Shown piece after piece: positions 11,605 through 21,616 of a stretch of 64,000 bases of DNA. The DNA lies in contig JAJHZJ010000028.1 in assembly GCA_023548195.1 (NCBI GenBank), positions 3,421,001-3,485,000 of the forward strand, written 5' to 3'. Position numbers and translations under genes: made by a program. Position 1 is the stretch's first letter. Each line of letters starts with the position of its first letter. Under the pieces are notes generated by a model that ran no database searches, was not told the origin of the DNA, and saw only the letters and a list, made by a program, of their open reading frames with translations. Source of the DNA: Bettongia penicillata ogilbyi. Taxonomy: Eukaryota > Chordata > Mammalia > Diprotodontia > Potoroidae.

Positions 11605-11778
11605 TAGAATCTAGAGTTAGGACTAAAAGGGACCTCAGGGATAATCTGGTCCACTCCTCCTCACTTTACAGAGAAGTAAAGTGTTTTTTTCAAGGTTACA
11701 CAGAATAAGAGAAAAAATCAGGATTCAAACCCAGGTCATCAGACTCCAATATCAGTTCTCCTTCTATTGTACCACATG
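11605..11778 (-). repeat. MIR-type SINE (antisense)
   Basis: It reads 'agttaggactaaaagggacc', 'ttacagagaagtaaagtg', 'aggttacacaga', 'ggattcaaacccaggtc', 'attgtaccacatg', the antisense pattern of a diverged tRNA-headed SINE. Copies with the same order occur at 43185-43685 and 61287-61462. Confidence 0.6.
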
Positions 11779-11939
11779 TCTGGGGTAGCAAGGCATAATA
11801 TCAAAGATGTACATCTAAAAAGGATCTCAGAGTCAGTCAACTAGGATTTATTAAGTACCTACTATTCAGAGTCCAGCAGGTTTAGGCATATATACTATTC
11901 ATTTGACATATTATGATGGGGTTTCCTTTCACATATGGG

Positions 11940-12480
11940 TTAGATGCATATTGTGTGGTTCCTTCCAACTCCGAAATTCTGTGATTCTCCTCTTCCCGAG
12001 TCAGTGAGCCCATCAACTGGCAATTTTGAATTGAAAGGGTGAATGTTCAAAAACTCCTCCCACTTCTGGAGGAACCTTATTGCATTGTCTAATAGAGGAA
12101 CACCACCTGAGAAGCAGAGGAAAGTAGAAAGATGGTCTGCCCATCCAGGCCACATGTGTCAAAGCCAATCTTGCCCATGGACTGTGGGGAGACCCTGGGA
12201 ATAGGGATCCCCAAATAGTTACAGTGGGCCAGAAATCCTAGAAACTCTTCCGTGGGCATCACGTAATGGCAGAGTAGGGCTGCTACCTCTGCTCACTTCC
12301 ACAGCCACTTGTTTGCTTTTTGCAAACATACACCCTGGGAAGGTGGCCAGTCCTGAGGAAGTCTGGTCCATTGTTGCTGCAACAGTGAGGTTTCTGGGGA
12401 GCAAGTCAAAGGATTTCAAGGTTCCTTGAAGTTCACTCACTCTCTCCAGCAAAAAGGCAGTCTGGGTGTGAGATAATACT
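11940..12480 (-). other. Coding-like unassigned segment
   Basis: Two - strand open frames (12452 to 12219 and 12155 to 11940) have protein-like composition but no family was recognised. The left edge (about 11940-11990) resembles a SINE end ('ccttccaactccgaaattct'). It may be a decayed retrocopy or simply repeat-derived sequence. Confidence 0.3.
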
Positions 12481-12689
12481 GTTGAACCTCAAATCCTTGG
12501 GGAATTAACAGGGCTCAAGAAAGGAAATACGGGAAAGAAAATGTGGTCTAATTTGTGATCCAAGTCCTGATCTAAGTGAGAGGATGTTATGTTGAGGCAA
12601 ACTAGAGTTTTCAAACCAAAGGCAAGGGGAGAGGCAGGGAAAAATCCTTTTGTGTCAGTGGTCCAATGCCAGGAACATCAGTACAGGAT

Positions 12690-12945
12690 TTTGTCATTCA
12701 TTTGTCATTCATTCAGCAAGCATTTATTAGTGCTTACTATGTGCAAGGCACAGCAAACTAGGCATCAAAGATAAAAAGGCAAGAACAATGTAGCCCCTTG
12801 ATTCCAGAAATTTACATTCAACAATTCAAGGTAAAAATATGTGCCCTTGAGCCTCAGTTTCCTTATGTGCAAAATGAGAGAGAGTTGGATTAGGCTGTTT
12901 TATAAGGTTCCTTCAAGCTCTAGGCCTATGATTCCATGACCCCAT
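12690..12945. repeat. L2-type (antisense) and MIR-type (sense) fragments
   Basis: 12690-12835 carries 'agcaagcatttattagtgct' and 'tactatgtgcaaggcac', typical of an antisense L2 edge. 12840-12945 carries 'cttgagcctcagtttcctta', the middle of a sense MIR-type SINE. Confidence 0.6.
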
Positions 12946-13310
12946 GAGACAAATCGATACAGATCTTATAGAATAAATCAATACAGATAAATCAAAGCCA
13001 AACTATACAAAATAAATACAAACTACTTGTGTGATGCTTTGGATTTCTGGACTTGGGTCTTGTTTTCTGTTTGGAAAGGTGATATATCTCTCCCATCTGT
13101 TCCTATCATTTAATAGTAAATATTCTCTAAACGGGAGGCGCTGAGGTTATATTATTCATGAGCTCACCAGAGAAATGAAAAGTAGCCTATGTAAAACATT
13201 ATTGAAAAGTTTGTTGAAGCATGTAGGTTAGAGGAACTGAGTACTGAAAAAAGAATCAGTAAATAAAGACAGAAAGATAATTTTCTTCAAAGTGCTTCTA
13301 GAGCAGGGGT
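12946..13310. other. Unassigned DNA
   Basis: No gene or clear repeat was recognised. Confidence 0.4.
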
Positions 13311-13498
13311 TCTTAAGCTTTTTGTTTTGTTTTGTTTTGTGTATCCATTTAGAAGTCTGTGGGTCCCTTCTCAGGATGATGTTTTTACATACATAAAATA
13401 CATAGGATTATGAAGACAGCCTATATTTTAAAATGTTACTATCCAAATATACAAATTCACACAGATCTCAGGTTTAGAACCTGTTTTAGAGGATAGAA
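13311..13498 (+). mobile_element. Short hAT-like non-autonomous DNA transposon relic
   Basis: The left end 'gcaggggttcttaagctttt' and right end 'aggtttagaacctgttttag' form imperfect inverted ends (ggttcttaa / ttagaacc). The middle has 'cataaaatacataggatta'. A related copy with 'gagattcttaacctggggcc' and 'gttaagaaccc' ends lies at 32908-33115. No transposase is encoded. It was probably mobilised in trans by an hAT transposase. Confidence 0.6.
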
Positions 13499-14400
13499 GT
13501 GTCTTTGTTCAAGACTATTCCGGTTGGATTAAAACATGTTTTTACAACAGGATGGAATTGCTTTGCTTACAGTCTGGTGAAGTAATCACAGAAAATAATG
13601 GGCAGATAATATAAGTAATAAGATATTAATGTGTTAAACCAAAGTATAAAGGTGTGTCTTTAGTCTGTTATCCTTCCACAAAGTATGGAGAAGTTTTCCA
13701 GTTGAAATTAGAAGAGCATCTTGCTATTTGGTGGCTGAAAGTGGGACACACTCTGGAGGTCTTTACTAAGCTATATTTGCCAACCCTGGATACTGAGTCA
13801 GTGGAGGATAGGAACAATTTTGTGGAGTGATGTCTTTGCCTTATCAGAGAGCAGCAGTGAGGAAAGGAAATGTTTCCTTTCCTTCCTTACCATTGGTCAG
13901 GGCATCTTACCTAGCAGAGATAGCTAAAGGAGATACCTCCACAGAGCGTGACCCTTGAGCAGCAGAAAGCCACCTACAAATTCAAGAGAGAATTACAACT
14001 GTCTGTCAGGAGCTAAGGTACAGAGAGGAGAAGGCTGAGGGAGCCCAGCTTCATAAATGTCCCAGGAGGTAGGAGCATAAGTACATCATGAAAAGAGAAA
14101 GAGCCATAGGGCCCTACAATAGCAGGAACATTTGTGTGGCCACGTGTGCCTCCCCACCAGGGGTCTCTGCTTATTCCACTCTTTCCCTGACACTGTGCAT
14201 TTGTGGGTGCATTGCCCCAGGTTCATGGGGGAATGTTTTGGAGCTTTTGTTTTTGCTCTGCCTTTGCTTTGAGCTAATTGTGTCTAATGGATGATTATAA
14301 AAGGTGGGATTCGTTGATGGGGATTCGTCAGTTATAATTTTAGAAATACAGACCCAAAAAGTAGAAACTGCCTCTTGGGTGGCCTAACTTACTAATGCAA
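13499..14400. other. Unassigned DNA
   Basis: About 900 bp with no recognised gene or repeat; open frames are short. Confidence 0.4.
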
Positions 14401-16200
14401 GTGCTTTTGGTCAGGGCAGCAGGGTAGGTGGGGTGAGGGGAACGCCTGGAGGGAGTGCTGCATTTCTACACCAGGGAGAATAGTGATGTTTGGGGAGGGT
14501 CCGGAAAAGTCACAAGGAGGAGTCTTGAACTGTGCCTTGAAGGAAGCTAAGAATTCTGTGAGGCAGAGGCAAGGAAGGAATGAATTCTAAACATGGCGGG
14601 ACAGTGGGCAATATCATGGAGGTCAGAAATAGAATAGCTTGTATAGAGAAAATCAAAAGATCAGTTTGTCTAGAACACAGAGTATGTGAAGAATGTTCTT
14701 TCGTAAGTCTGGAAAGGCAGATTGGAGTCAGATGTGAAGGACCTTAAATGACAGAGGAGTTTATATATTTTTTTTCCTTGAGGCAATAGAGAACTTCAGA
14801 TTTGAGCTGAATCTTGAAGGAGGCTTAGGAAACTGAGAAGTGGAGGTGAAAAGGAGAACATTCTAGGCAAGGAGAACAGCCTATACAAAGGCCCAGAGAT
14901 GGAAGATAGAGCGTTGTGTCTGAGGAACAGAAAATAGACTGTATAACTGAATATAAGGAAGGTTATAAAGACTTGGAAGGTAGGAAAAGGCCAGATTGTG
15001 AGGAGCTTTTGTAATAGAGAGCCAGCCACTGGAATTTTATTGAGTAGGGGAGTTACATGGTCCGACTTATGTTTTAGGAACATCACCTGCAGCTGAGTGG
15101 GATCTATACTGGAGTATGGGCAGACATGAGTTAGGGAGACCAACCAGAAGACTTTGCAATAGTCTGGACCAGAGGTGATGACGCCTGAATCTGAATGGTT
15201 GTGGTGTTAATAGACAGAAGGAGATGTATTCAAGAGATGTTATGAAGAAAGAAGTGACAAGATTTGGTAACAAACTGGAACTGTGGAAGAGTCAAGGATG
15301 ACTGGGGGGATTGTAGTATACCCAACAATAATAGAGAAGCTGGAAGGAGGGGAGGGCTTGGTGAAAAAGATAATGAGTTTTCTTTTGGACATGTTGAGTT
15401 TGAGATGCCTGTAAGACATCCAATTTGAGATGGCCAAAAGTCAATGATTGATACATGACAAGATTCCCAAGAGAGAATCTAGGGCTAGATAAATAGACAA
15501 GATAATTATCTCTGTAAAGGGATTTATTGAACCTATGGAGTTGATGAGTTCAAGTGAGTTGGGATAGAGAGAAAAGAGAAAAAGACTGATAATAGAGCCT
15601 GCAGGGTCACCCATGCTTATTAAGTACAGCTCAAATAAAGATCCAGCAAAGGACACACAGAACATTGTCATGAAAAGCTAGAGAGATGAGAGTATCCAGA
15701 AGGAAAAAGATGATCAACAGTGTCAAAAGTTGCAGAGAGGTCAAGTAAGATGAGGATTGAGAAAAGACCATTAAATATGGTAGTTAAAGGATCTTTGGAG
15801 GGCAGCTAGGTGGTGCAGTGGATGGAGTACCAGGAGTCAGGAGGAACTGAGTACATATCCAGTTTCAGATACTTACTAGTTGTGTGACTGTGGGGCAATC
15901 CCAATTTCAAAAAATACCCCCAAAAACAAAATATGGCCCCTAAACAAAAAAACAAACCAAAAGATCTCTGGAGAGGTCAGTTTTGGTTAAATGATGAGAC
16001 TGGAAGCCTGACTGAAGAGGTTTAAGAAGAGAATGAGAGAAGTAGTTGAATCCTCTAATATGGGTAGTTTTCTGGAGTTTAGTCAAGAAAGGGGAAAGAG
16101 ACATAAGATAATAGCTAGCCAGAATGATCAGATTAATTGAAAAGGTCTTTTTAAGGAGGTAACAATTCACAAATATGACTAAGATTTTCAAAGTACTTTC
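14400..16200 (-). repeat. Long L2-type LINE copy (antisense), interrupted by SINE
   Basis: The - strand carries pieces of a LINE reverse-transcriptase C-terminal region in shifting frames, for example the segment around 15240-15437 with HLKLNMSKRKLIIF. A 3'-type region with 'gcctatacaaaggcccagag' follows at about 14880. Matching blocks in the same order recur at 18290-19445, 32290-34215 and 37509-37840. A sense SINE is inserted at 15797-15945. Stops and frameshifts throughout show it is ancient and dead. L2 (CR1-like clade) is the best assignment. Confidence 0.7.
15797..15945 (+). repeat. tRNA-headed SINE, truncated, inside L2
   Basis: The head 'gcagctaggtggtgcagtgg' is very well kept; the copy then stops early in an A-rich run (aaaaacaaaa) instead of continuing to the usual tail. 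It splits the antisense L2 copy. Confidence 0.8.
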
Positions 16201-17028
16201 TTCATAGTGATAATATTTAATATCATTTTTGGACTTTAATAAAGGCCAGAGCTTGAATTAATCAATTAGAAGAGCCTGGATCTAACAGTCTCTTTGTTCT
16301 CTGAAGTAAACTCAGAGAATACCTCTTCTTATCTCAGCAAGGCCAGATGGGGCTGATGTAGTATACTTTATGAGATGCTTAACCCAAGGCAGTATCTTGA
16401 ATAATGGGGCTTTTTCCATATCTTAATATTTTGTGGACATATACAACGTTATGTCATGTTAGTGGTAAAGAAAACCCCAATATCCTGGGTCATAATTTCA
16501 ATTGAAACATTGTCAACTCTCTTATCTTATTGTATTTAAAACCTATTAAGAAATAGAATAGTTAAACACATATAGAGACCACAAATCTGAGAGACACAGA
16601 CACCCTTGGATTGTCCTAAAACAGATTGAAGCCTGGTCATTCTTGTATAAGTCAGTCAGAGATTTCCTTCTGGCTCCATGGTCATGTAACAGCCAGCTTT
16701 AAGGGAATAAACAATATGCATTTAGTCTGTTTGCCTTTTTTAACCAAACTTTCAGGTAGATAATAGCAACCCTGTGAGTAGCTAGGATAAGTATATTTAC
16801 TCCCATTTTCCAAATGGTAAAACTGCCAGATGGATTGTGACTTGCTATATTGTAACACTATCAGAGCCAGAATTCAAACTCAGGTCTCTCCAGGGCTCTT
16901 TCTACTATACTGCTTTGCTTTTCAGAAAGGTGTTTGCTATTTAATTTTCGTGCTCCTGGAGGTGTATTCTGTGGGGTTAAAGAATCCATTGTTAACCTCC
17001 ACTGTTGTTTTTGGTTTTTCCCCCTTAG
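16201..17028 (+). other. GABRR1 intron end, unassigned
   Basis: Intronic DNA leading to the acceptor at 17027-17028, preceded by a pyrimidine run (gtttttggtttttccccctt). No other gene signal. About 16730-16920 may contain a diverged antisense SINE fragment. Confidence 0.6.
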
Positions 17029-17252
17029 GACTTTACCATGACCCTGTACCTGAGGCACTATTGGAAGGATGAAAGACTGTCTTTCCCTAGCACGAACAAC
17101 CTCAGCATGACATTCGATGGCCGACTGGTAAAAAAGATCTGGGTTCCTGATATGTTCTTTGTACATTCCAAGAGGTCTTTCATCCATGACACCACCACAG
17201 ACAATGTCATGCTTCGAGTCCAGCCTGATGGGAAGGTACTCTACAGCCTCAG
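17029..17252 (+). CDS. GABRR1: GABRR1 exon: ligand-binding domain, middle part
   Basis: This 224-bp exon encodes residues 1-74 of the visible part plus two bases of Arg75. It begins DFTMTLYLRHYWKDERL and ends QPDGKVLYSL. This is the extracellular beta-sandwich of a Cys-loop receptor; the sequence is nearly identical to vertebrate rho-1 as I know it, including the conserved WKDERL and WVPD boxes. The acceptor AG is at 17027-17028 and the donor GT at 17253-17254 (AG|GTAAAA). Rho subunits form GABA-gated chloride channels, best known in retinal bipolar cells. Earlier exons (signal peptide and N-terminal segment) were sought upstream but not found, so they should lie before the window. Confidence 0.97.
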
Positions 17253-17837
17253 GTAAAAGCTTGTTCCTGTTACTGCTTCTCTGACTCAGCCTGAGTTGGG
17301 AGAAACCTGAATTTAGAACATCCTCTGGCTCATTCTTGCCCTGCCTGCAATATACTCTTCTCCTTAGGTTATTTAAATATATGTGATATATTTAAACATA
17401 TAATAATATTATATTAATATATTATTAAATTAACAATGAATTGTCTTAGTAAATAAATAAAAATAATAAAAATTAAAATATATTAAACATATATTTAAAT
17501 AATCTAAAGAAAAGAGTAAATTGCCAATTGTGGAAGCAAAAAGCATGAGTTTCTGAATAGGATGTCTACCTTTCAATTCTGATTGCTAATGAACCCTACT
17601 GCTATTTCATTTCTTGAACTCAAGGGGAAGCAAAGCAGTACTGAATAAAGATTTTTGTAAAAGAATTTTACAATCTAAAAAATATAATTGAGGGAACAGA
17701 GAAATATGGATGGCATTCTAATCTAATACTTTGATTTCTATACCCAATTTTATTTTTTTAATTATATTTATTTCTTCAATGAATAAAAATTACAAATCCT
17801 TTGCTCCATTTGAGCATCACTCTCCCCACTTTCTGCA
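17253..17837. other. GABRR1 intron start, AT-rich
   Basis: Begins the 17.4-kb intron. 17370-17520 is almost pure A/T with 'atattatattaatatattat' type runs. No gene. Confidence 0.6.
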
Positions 17838-18240
17838 GGAAGGCAGCATAGTATAATGGAAAGAATTCTAGGATGAGAATAATGGGGGTAGACTCTTTCC
17901 AGGGTCCAATAGAGGGAAGGCTGAATTTGGAGCAAGAGGGCCTTGGTTCAGTTGTGAACTCTGTTGAAAAGTATATGTGTGACCCTGACAAGTAATACAA
18001 CCTCTCTAAGCCTCAGTTTTCTCATCTGTAAAAATTAAGGGCTTGGACAGGGTGGGAAAAAGAGGGGACAAACATTTATATAATGCCTATGATGTGCCAG
18101 ACACTTATGCTAAGCATAATTTACAAATATTATCTAATTTAATCCTCACAGCAACCCTGCAAGGAAGGTGCTCTAAGATCTCTCCTAGCTCCCATCCTAT
18201 GTCCTTTCTCAGACTGCTCCTATAATCTGTGAGATCTGGG
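17838..18240. repeat. MIR-type SINE fragments
   Basis: 17838-18043 reads as a sense SINE (head 'ggcagcatagtataatggaa', middle 'cctcagttttctcatctgta'). 18060-18170 has 'aacatttatataatgcctat' and 'taatcctcacagcaaccctg', the antisense core of another MIR-like element. Confidence 0.6.
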
Positions 18241-18417
18241 TTCAAGTACTAGTTCTATCACCTACTAGGTGAGTTATTTAGACAATCACCAAGGATTTAA
18301 ACAATCAGTAAGTGTTGAGTATGTGCCAGGCCCTCTTTCCTCTGCTGGGGAAAGAAAGACAAAATGAAATCATCCTTACCCTCATGGAGTTTATTCTACT
18401 TGGCAAAAACAACAGGT

Positions 18418-18470
18418 ACAAGCATACATACATTCACACATACATACATACACACATAATACATACAAAG
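18418..18470. repeat. (CATA)n-like microsatellite
   Basis: Short imperfect run of cata and caca units within the antisense L2 copy. Confidence 0.8.
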
Positions 18471-18876
18471 TAAGTAAAGAGTAATTTCAGTGGGGGAAAC
18501 CCTAGCAATTCTAGGGATCAAAAAAAAGCCCCATGTAGGAAGTGATATTTGAGCTGACCTTTGAAGAAAGCTAGAGATTCTAAGAGTCAGAGGTGAAGAG
18601 GGGCTTCATTATTGGTGTAGAGAGAACAGCCTATGCAAAGGAATAGAGAAGGAAGATGCAACATCACGTATGAAGAACAGTAAGAAAGCTGGTCTGTTTG
18701 GATCATGGAGGGAAGTGTGGTGGTGGCAATGGTGAGGAATGAGAAGTCTGGAAAGGTCATTCGCATCTAGGTGGTAAAGTAGTTTAAATACCAAATGTAG
18801 ATGTTTACATTTGATCCTAGAGATAATGGGGAGCCACTGAAATTTATTGACAGTCAGACCTGTGTTCTAGAAATAT

Positions 18877-19160
18877 CCTATGTTAATGTTCATCTTTCGT
18901 TTTCAAAGAGGGCCGATGATGTCATGGGGTGAGGTCTTGACTCAAGGGAGGCAGAATTGTACAAGGTAGTCAGCCTCATTCTTTCTTCCAAAGTCATTGA
19001 AGTCCAATGATAATACAGAAGACAAAAGTCCAGGATGACTGGTGATGGCCAGGGATGCAGTGGATGACCTTGACGTCTTCAACGTCTGACCAAGCTTTAA
19101 GAGCTCCACAATGCTTTCTTCAGCTTCCTTCATGAATAAACTATTTTCATCTGCCCATGG
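18877..19160 (-). repeat. RTE-tailed element (antisense) nested in L2
   Basis: It begins with 'tcgttttcaaagagggccga', the reverse complement of the tail type seen at the 3' end of the LINE at 7935-9018, and continues 'tcaagggaggcagaattgta'. It divides the surrounding L2 copy. It is probably a SINE or short 3' LINE copy using the RTE machinery. Confidence 0.65.
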
Positions 19161-19445
19161 AAGACAGGTTGGAGATGGGAAAGACTTGAGGCAACTAGAT
19201 CATTTGGGAAGTTATTGAAATAGTCCAAGTGAGAAGTGATGAGAATGTGAATTAGGGTGGTTGTGGTGTTGGACAGCAGAGATGTTGAGGAAGTACAATC
19301 AGTAAGTCTGAGCAACTTATTGGATATATGGGATGAATGGGACTGAGAAGTGGAGGATGACTCTTGCCTTGTGAATGAGGGCAACTGGAAGAATGTTAGT
19401 GCCTTTGATAGAAATGGGAAAGTTTGGAAGAGGGATGAGTTTAAT

Positions 19446-20049
19446 TTCTCTGAATTTGTTTCTTCATTTGCAAAATGGAAATAAAAATTCCCTGACTTAC
19501 CTACTGTCCTCTGCCACTTAGAAATAGCTGCTTCTATGGCAATTAGTGTGGGCAGTGGTGGCAGGAGTCATGGACCTGCAGCACATTCAGAAGGTAGAGG
19601 CCCAGTCTCATAGGACAAAGCAAAAGAATATACATCATGCACCCAAAGACAGAAAATTAAGGAAATTCTTAAATTTAGACACTCATTGGTATCATAGTAT
19701 TAAATCATATAGCTTGATTCCTGACCAGGTCTTTTCACTCCTTTCTCTTTCTTGTATTCAAGGTTGTGTGAAGATCACAGAAATATTTGTAAAGCATATA
19801 ATGCAGTGCCTGGCACATAGTAGGTGCTGTAGAAATAAATGCTATTATTTCCCCGGAACTTTCCTCCTTCTGATCTATATACACTAGAATACCTTGATTC
19901 AAATTCTGTTCTTTACCTTTTCCAGCTGTTTGATCCAGAGCAAGTCCCTTAACCTCTCTCTCTCTGCCTCAGTTCCTGGATCTGTATGGGGTTGGACTTG
20001 GTGGCCTCTAAATCCTTCCCAACACTTTTAAAAAATTCTTTTGTTTTTT
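19446..20049 (+). repeat. MIR-type fragments and unassigned DNA
   Basis: 19762-19852 contains 'cagtgcctggcacatagtag' and 'taaatgctattattt', a sense MIR or L2 tail. 19885-20030 contains 'tccagagcaagtccctt', 'gcctcagttcctggatctgt' and 'ggttggacttggtggcc', a sense MIR-type middle. The rest is unassigned. Confidence 0.55.
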
Positions 20050-20258
20050 GAGTCTGTGTCTTCTCATTTACATCAGGTTGGAAGTGAAACAGTCTTTCAC
20101 AGGCCTGATTCCAATACTTAGCATAGAAGCTGGGCCCCCTCAACTGCCAACGTGGGCTGGTTGCCCCTTTTAGGCAGCCTTTGGTCCTATACCCAAGCGA
20201 TCCACCCACCTATCCTCCCTGATAGCAAGGATTATAGGCGTGCACTGCCACGCCCAGT
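20050..20258 (-). pseudogene. 7SL (SRP) RNA retropseudogene, internally deleted
   Basis: Read on the - strand, the copy starts at 20258 with the 5' Alu-domain sequence of 7SL RNA (positions equivalent to the first 65 bases, including 'gcttgg'-type helix sequence). It then jumps over roughly 85 bases and resumes at 'ggaccaaaggctgcctaaaa', continuing to the 3' end. The + strand to the left is T-rich (ttcttttgttttttg), consistent with a poly-A tail of an RNA-derived insert. SRP RNA is the scaffold of the signal recognition particle. This copy has many substitutions and a deletion, so it is not a working gene. Resemblance to primate Alu is through the shared 7SL ancestor. Confidence 0.75.
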
Positions 20259-20333
20259 GATCCTATCATATATTATCCTCTTAGTTTAGCTCTACTTTGT
20301 CTTGGGTAAGGACTAGGGCTATCTACTTTTGCT

Positions 20334-20570
20334 CTTCAGTCATTTCAATTGTGTCTGAGTCTTTGTGACTCCTTTTGGGGTTTTACTGGCAGATAGTGGA
20401 GTGGTTTGCCATTTCCTTCTCCAGTTCATTTCATGGATGAGGGAACTGAGGCAAATAGGGCTAAGTGACTTGCCCAAGGTCTCACAGCTAGTAAGTGTCT
20501 GAGAGAAGATTTGAACTCAGATCTTCCTGACTTCAGACCTAGTGCTCTATCCATTGTGCCACCTAGCTGG
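20334..20570 (-). repeat. tRNA-headed marsupial SINE (antisense)
   Basis: It runs from the tail 'tcagtcatttcaattgtgtc' to the head complement 'cattgtgccacctagctggg'. Full length. Confidence 0.85.
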
Positions 20571-20865
20571 GTTGCTTACATTTCCCATCCAAATGAGCAA
20601 GGGACTCCTGGCCTTAGGATTTCCTTGGTGTCCAAGTGGGAGAACCTTAAAAATACACTTCATTTTCATCCTGTGCCATGGAACACTCGTTCTCATTCCA
20701 CAGGATTCTTCCCTTACTTGCTTCCCATTGTAGGTGGTTCCAAAAAGAGTGTGACTACTTCCCAGTTGAAAAGTTTGAGTGAGATAAAATGTATTGAACA
20801 TTACTGCTCTGTATTGTATGTAAAGGGGTGTGTACCTATTCATAGGAGCATTTGTTTTGCATATA

Positions 20866-21375
20866 GAAGCAGTGTATAGAGCACTGGACTTGGAAGCAAA
20901 AAGACTTGGGTCCGAGTCCTACTTTAAACACTGACTAGCTTTGAGGTCACTGGCAAGTCTAACTTGTTTAGTTAAACAAGTTTAACTTCCCTGGTTCTCA
21001 GTTTTAGAAACTGTAAAATGGGCAGCTATGTGACACAGTGGATAGAGTACTGGACCTGGAGACCAAAAGATGAGTTCAAATCCAGCCTCAGATACTTACT
21101 AGCTGTGTGACTCTAGGCAAATCACTTAATCTAGTTTGCCTCAGTTTCTTCATCTATAAAATGAGCTAGAGAAAGAAATGGCAAACTACTCTATTATCTT
21201 TTCCAAAAAAAAAAACCAAACAAACAACAAATGGGGTCGTTAAGAGTTGGGCATGACTGTACAAACTGAATAGCAGCAACCTCAGTGTTATGCAAATCAA
21301 ATTAGGGCATTTATGTAAAAGCATTTTGCAAACCTTAAAGTACTATATAAATTGTAACTATCACAAGAGGGAGGA
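20866..21375 (+). repeat. MIR-type SINE split by a younger SINE
   Basis: A diverged sense SINE (20866-21017, with 'gagcactggacttggaagca') is interrupted by a near full-length tRNA-headed SINE at 21018-21285. It resumes as a MIR-like tail with 'gcattttgcaaaccttaaag' at about 21320. This nesting orders the two insertions in time. Confidence 0.7.
21018..21285 (+). repeat. tRNA-headed marsupial SINE
   Basis: Head 'acacagtggatagagtactg', middle 'ttcttcatctataaaatgag', tail 'aacaaatggggtcg', with a local A-rich expansion near 21206. Confidence 0.85.
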
Positions 21376-21616
21376 GAGGAAAAGGAATAAACATTTATAT
21401 ATTGTATAAAATACTTTACATTGCTGCTTGATGCTCACAACCCTGGGAACTAGGTGCTGATATTATCCTCATTTTACAGTTAAAGAAACTGAGGCAAATA
21501 GAAGCTAAGTGACTGGCTCAGGATCACACAGCTAGTTAAGAGTCTAAGGCCAAATTCAAACTCAGATCTCCCTGACTCCAGACTCAGCAGTCTATCCACT
21601 GTGACACGTAGCTGCG
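21376..21616 (-). repeat. MIR-type SINE (antisense)
   Basis: It holds 'ctcattttacagttaaagaa', 'tcaggatcacacagctagtt' and 'atctccctgactccagac', ending in the head complement 'ctatccactgtgacacgtag'. Confidence 0.75.

Larger units (their letters stand above)
18290..19445 (-). repeat. L2-type LINE copy (antisense), interrupted at 18877-19160
   Basis: It shows the same phrase series as 14400-16200 and 32290-34215: 'gtatgtgccaggccctc', 'agctagagattctaagagtc', 'agcctatgcaaaggaataga', 'gagccactgaaatttattga'. After the insertion it continues with 'ttgaaatagtccaagtgaga' and 'gatattggatatatggg'-like sequence. Non-coding relic. Confidence 0.7.

Noticed and set aside
14400..15671. Antisense frames as an unknown gene
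   Set aside because: The frames shift repeatedly and match the L2-type LINE pattern found in several other places in the window.
16861..17187. Antisense open frame across the first GABRR1 exon
   Set aside because: The sense strand encodes conserved rho-1 protein with correct splice sites.
20050..20258. Primate Alu insertion or contamination
   Set aside because: The sequence covers 7SL-specific S-domain parts absent from Alu, is strongly diverged, and the surroundings are marsupial-type.
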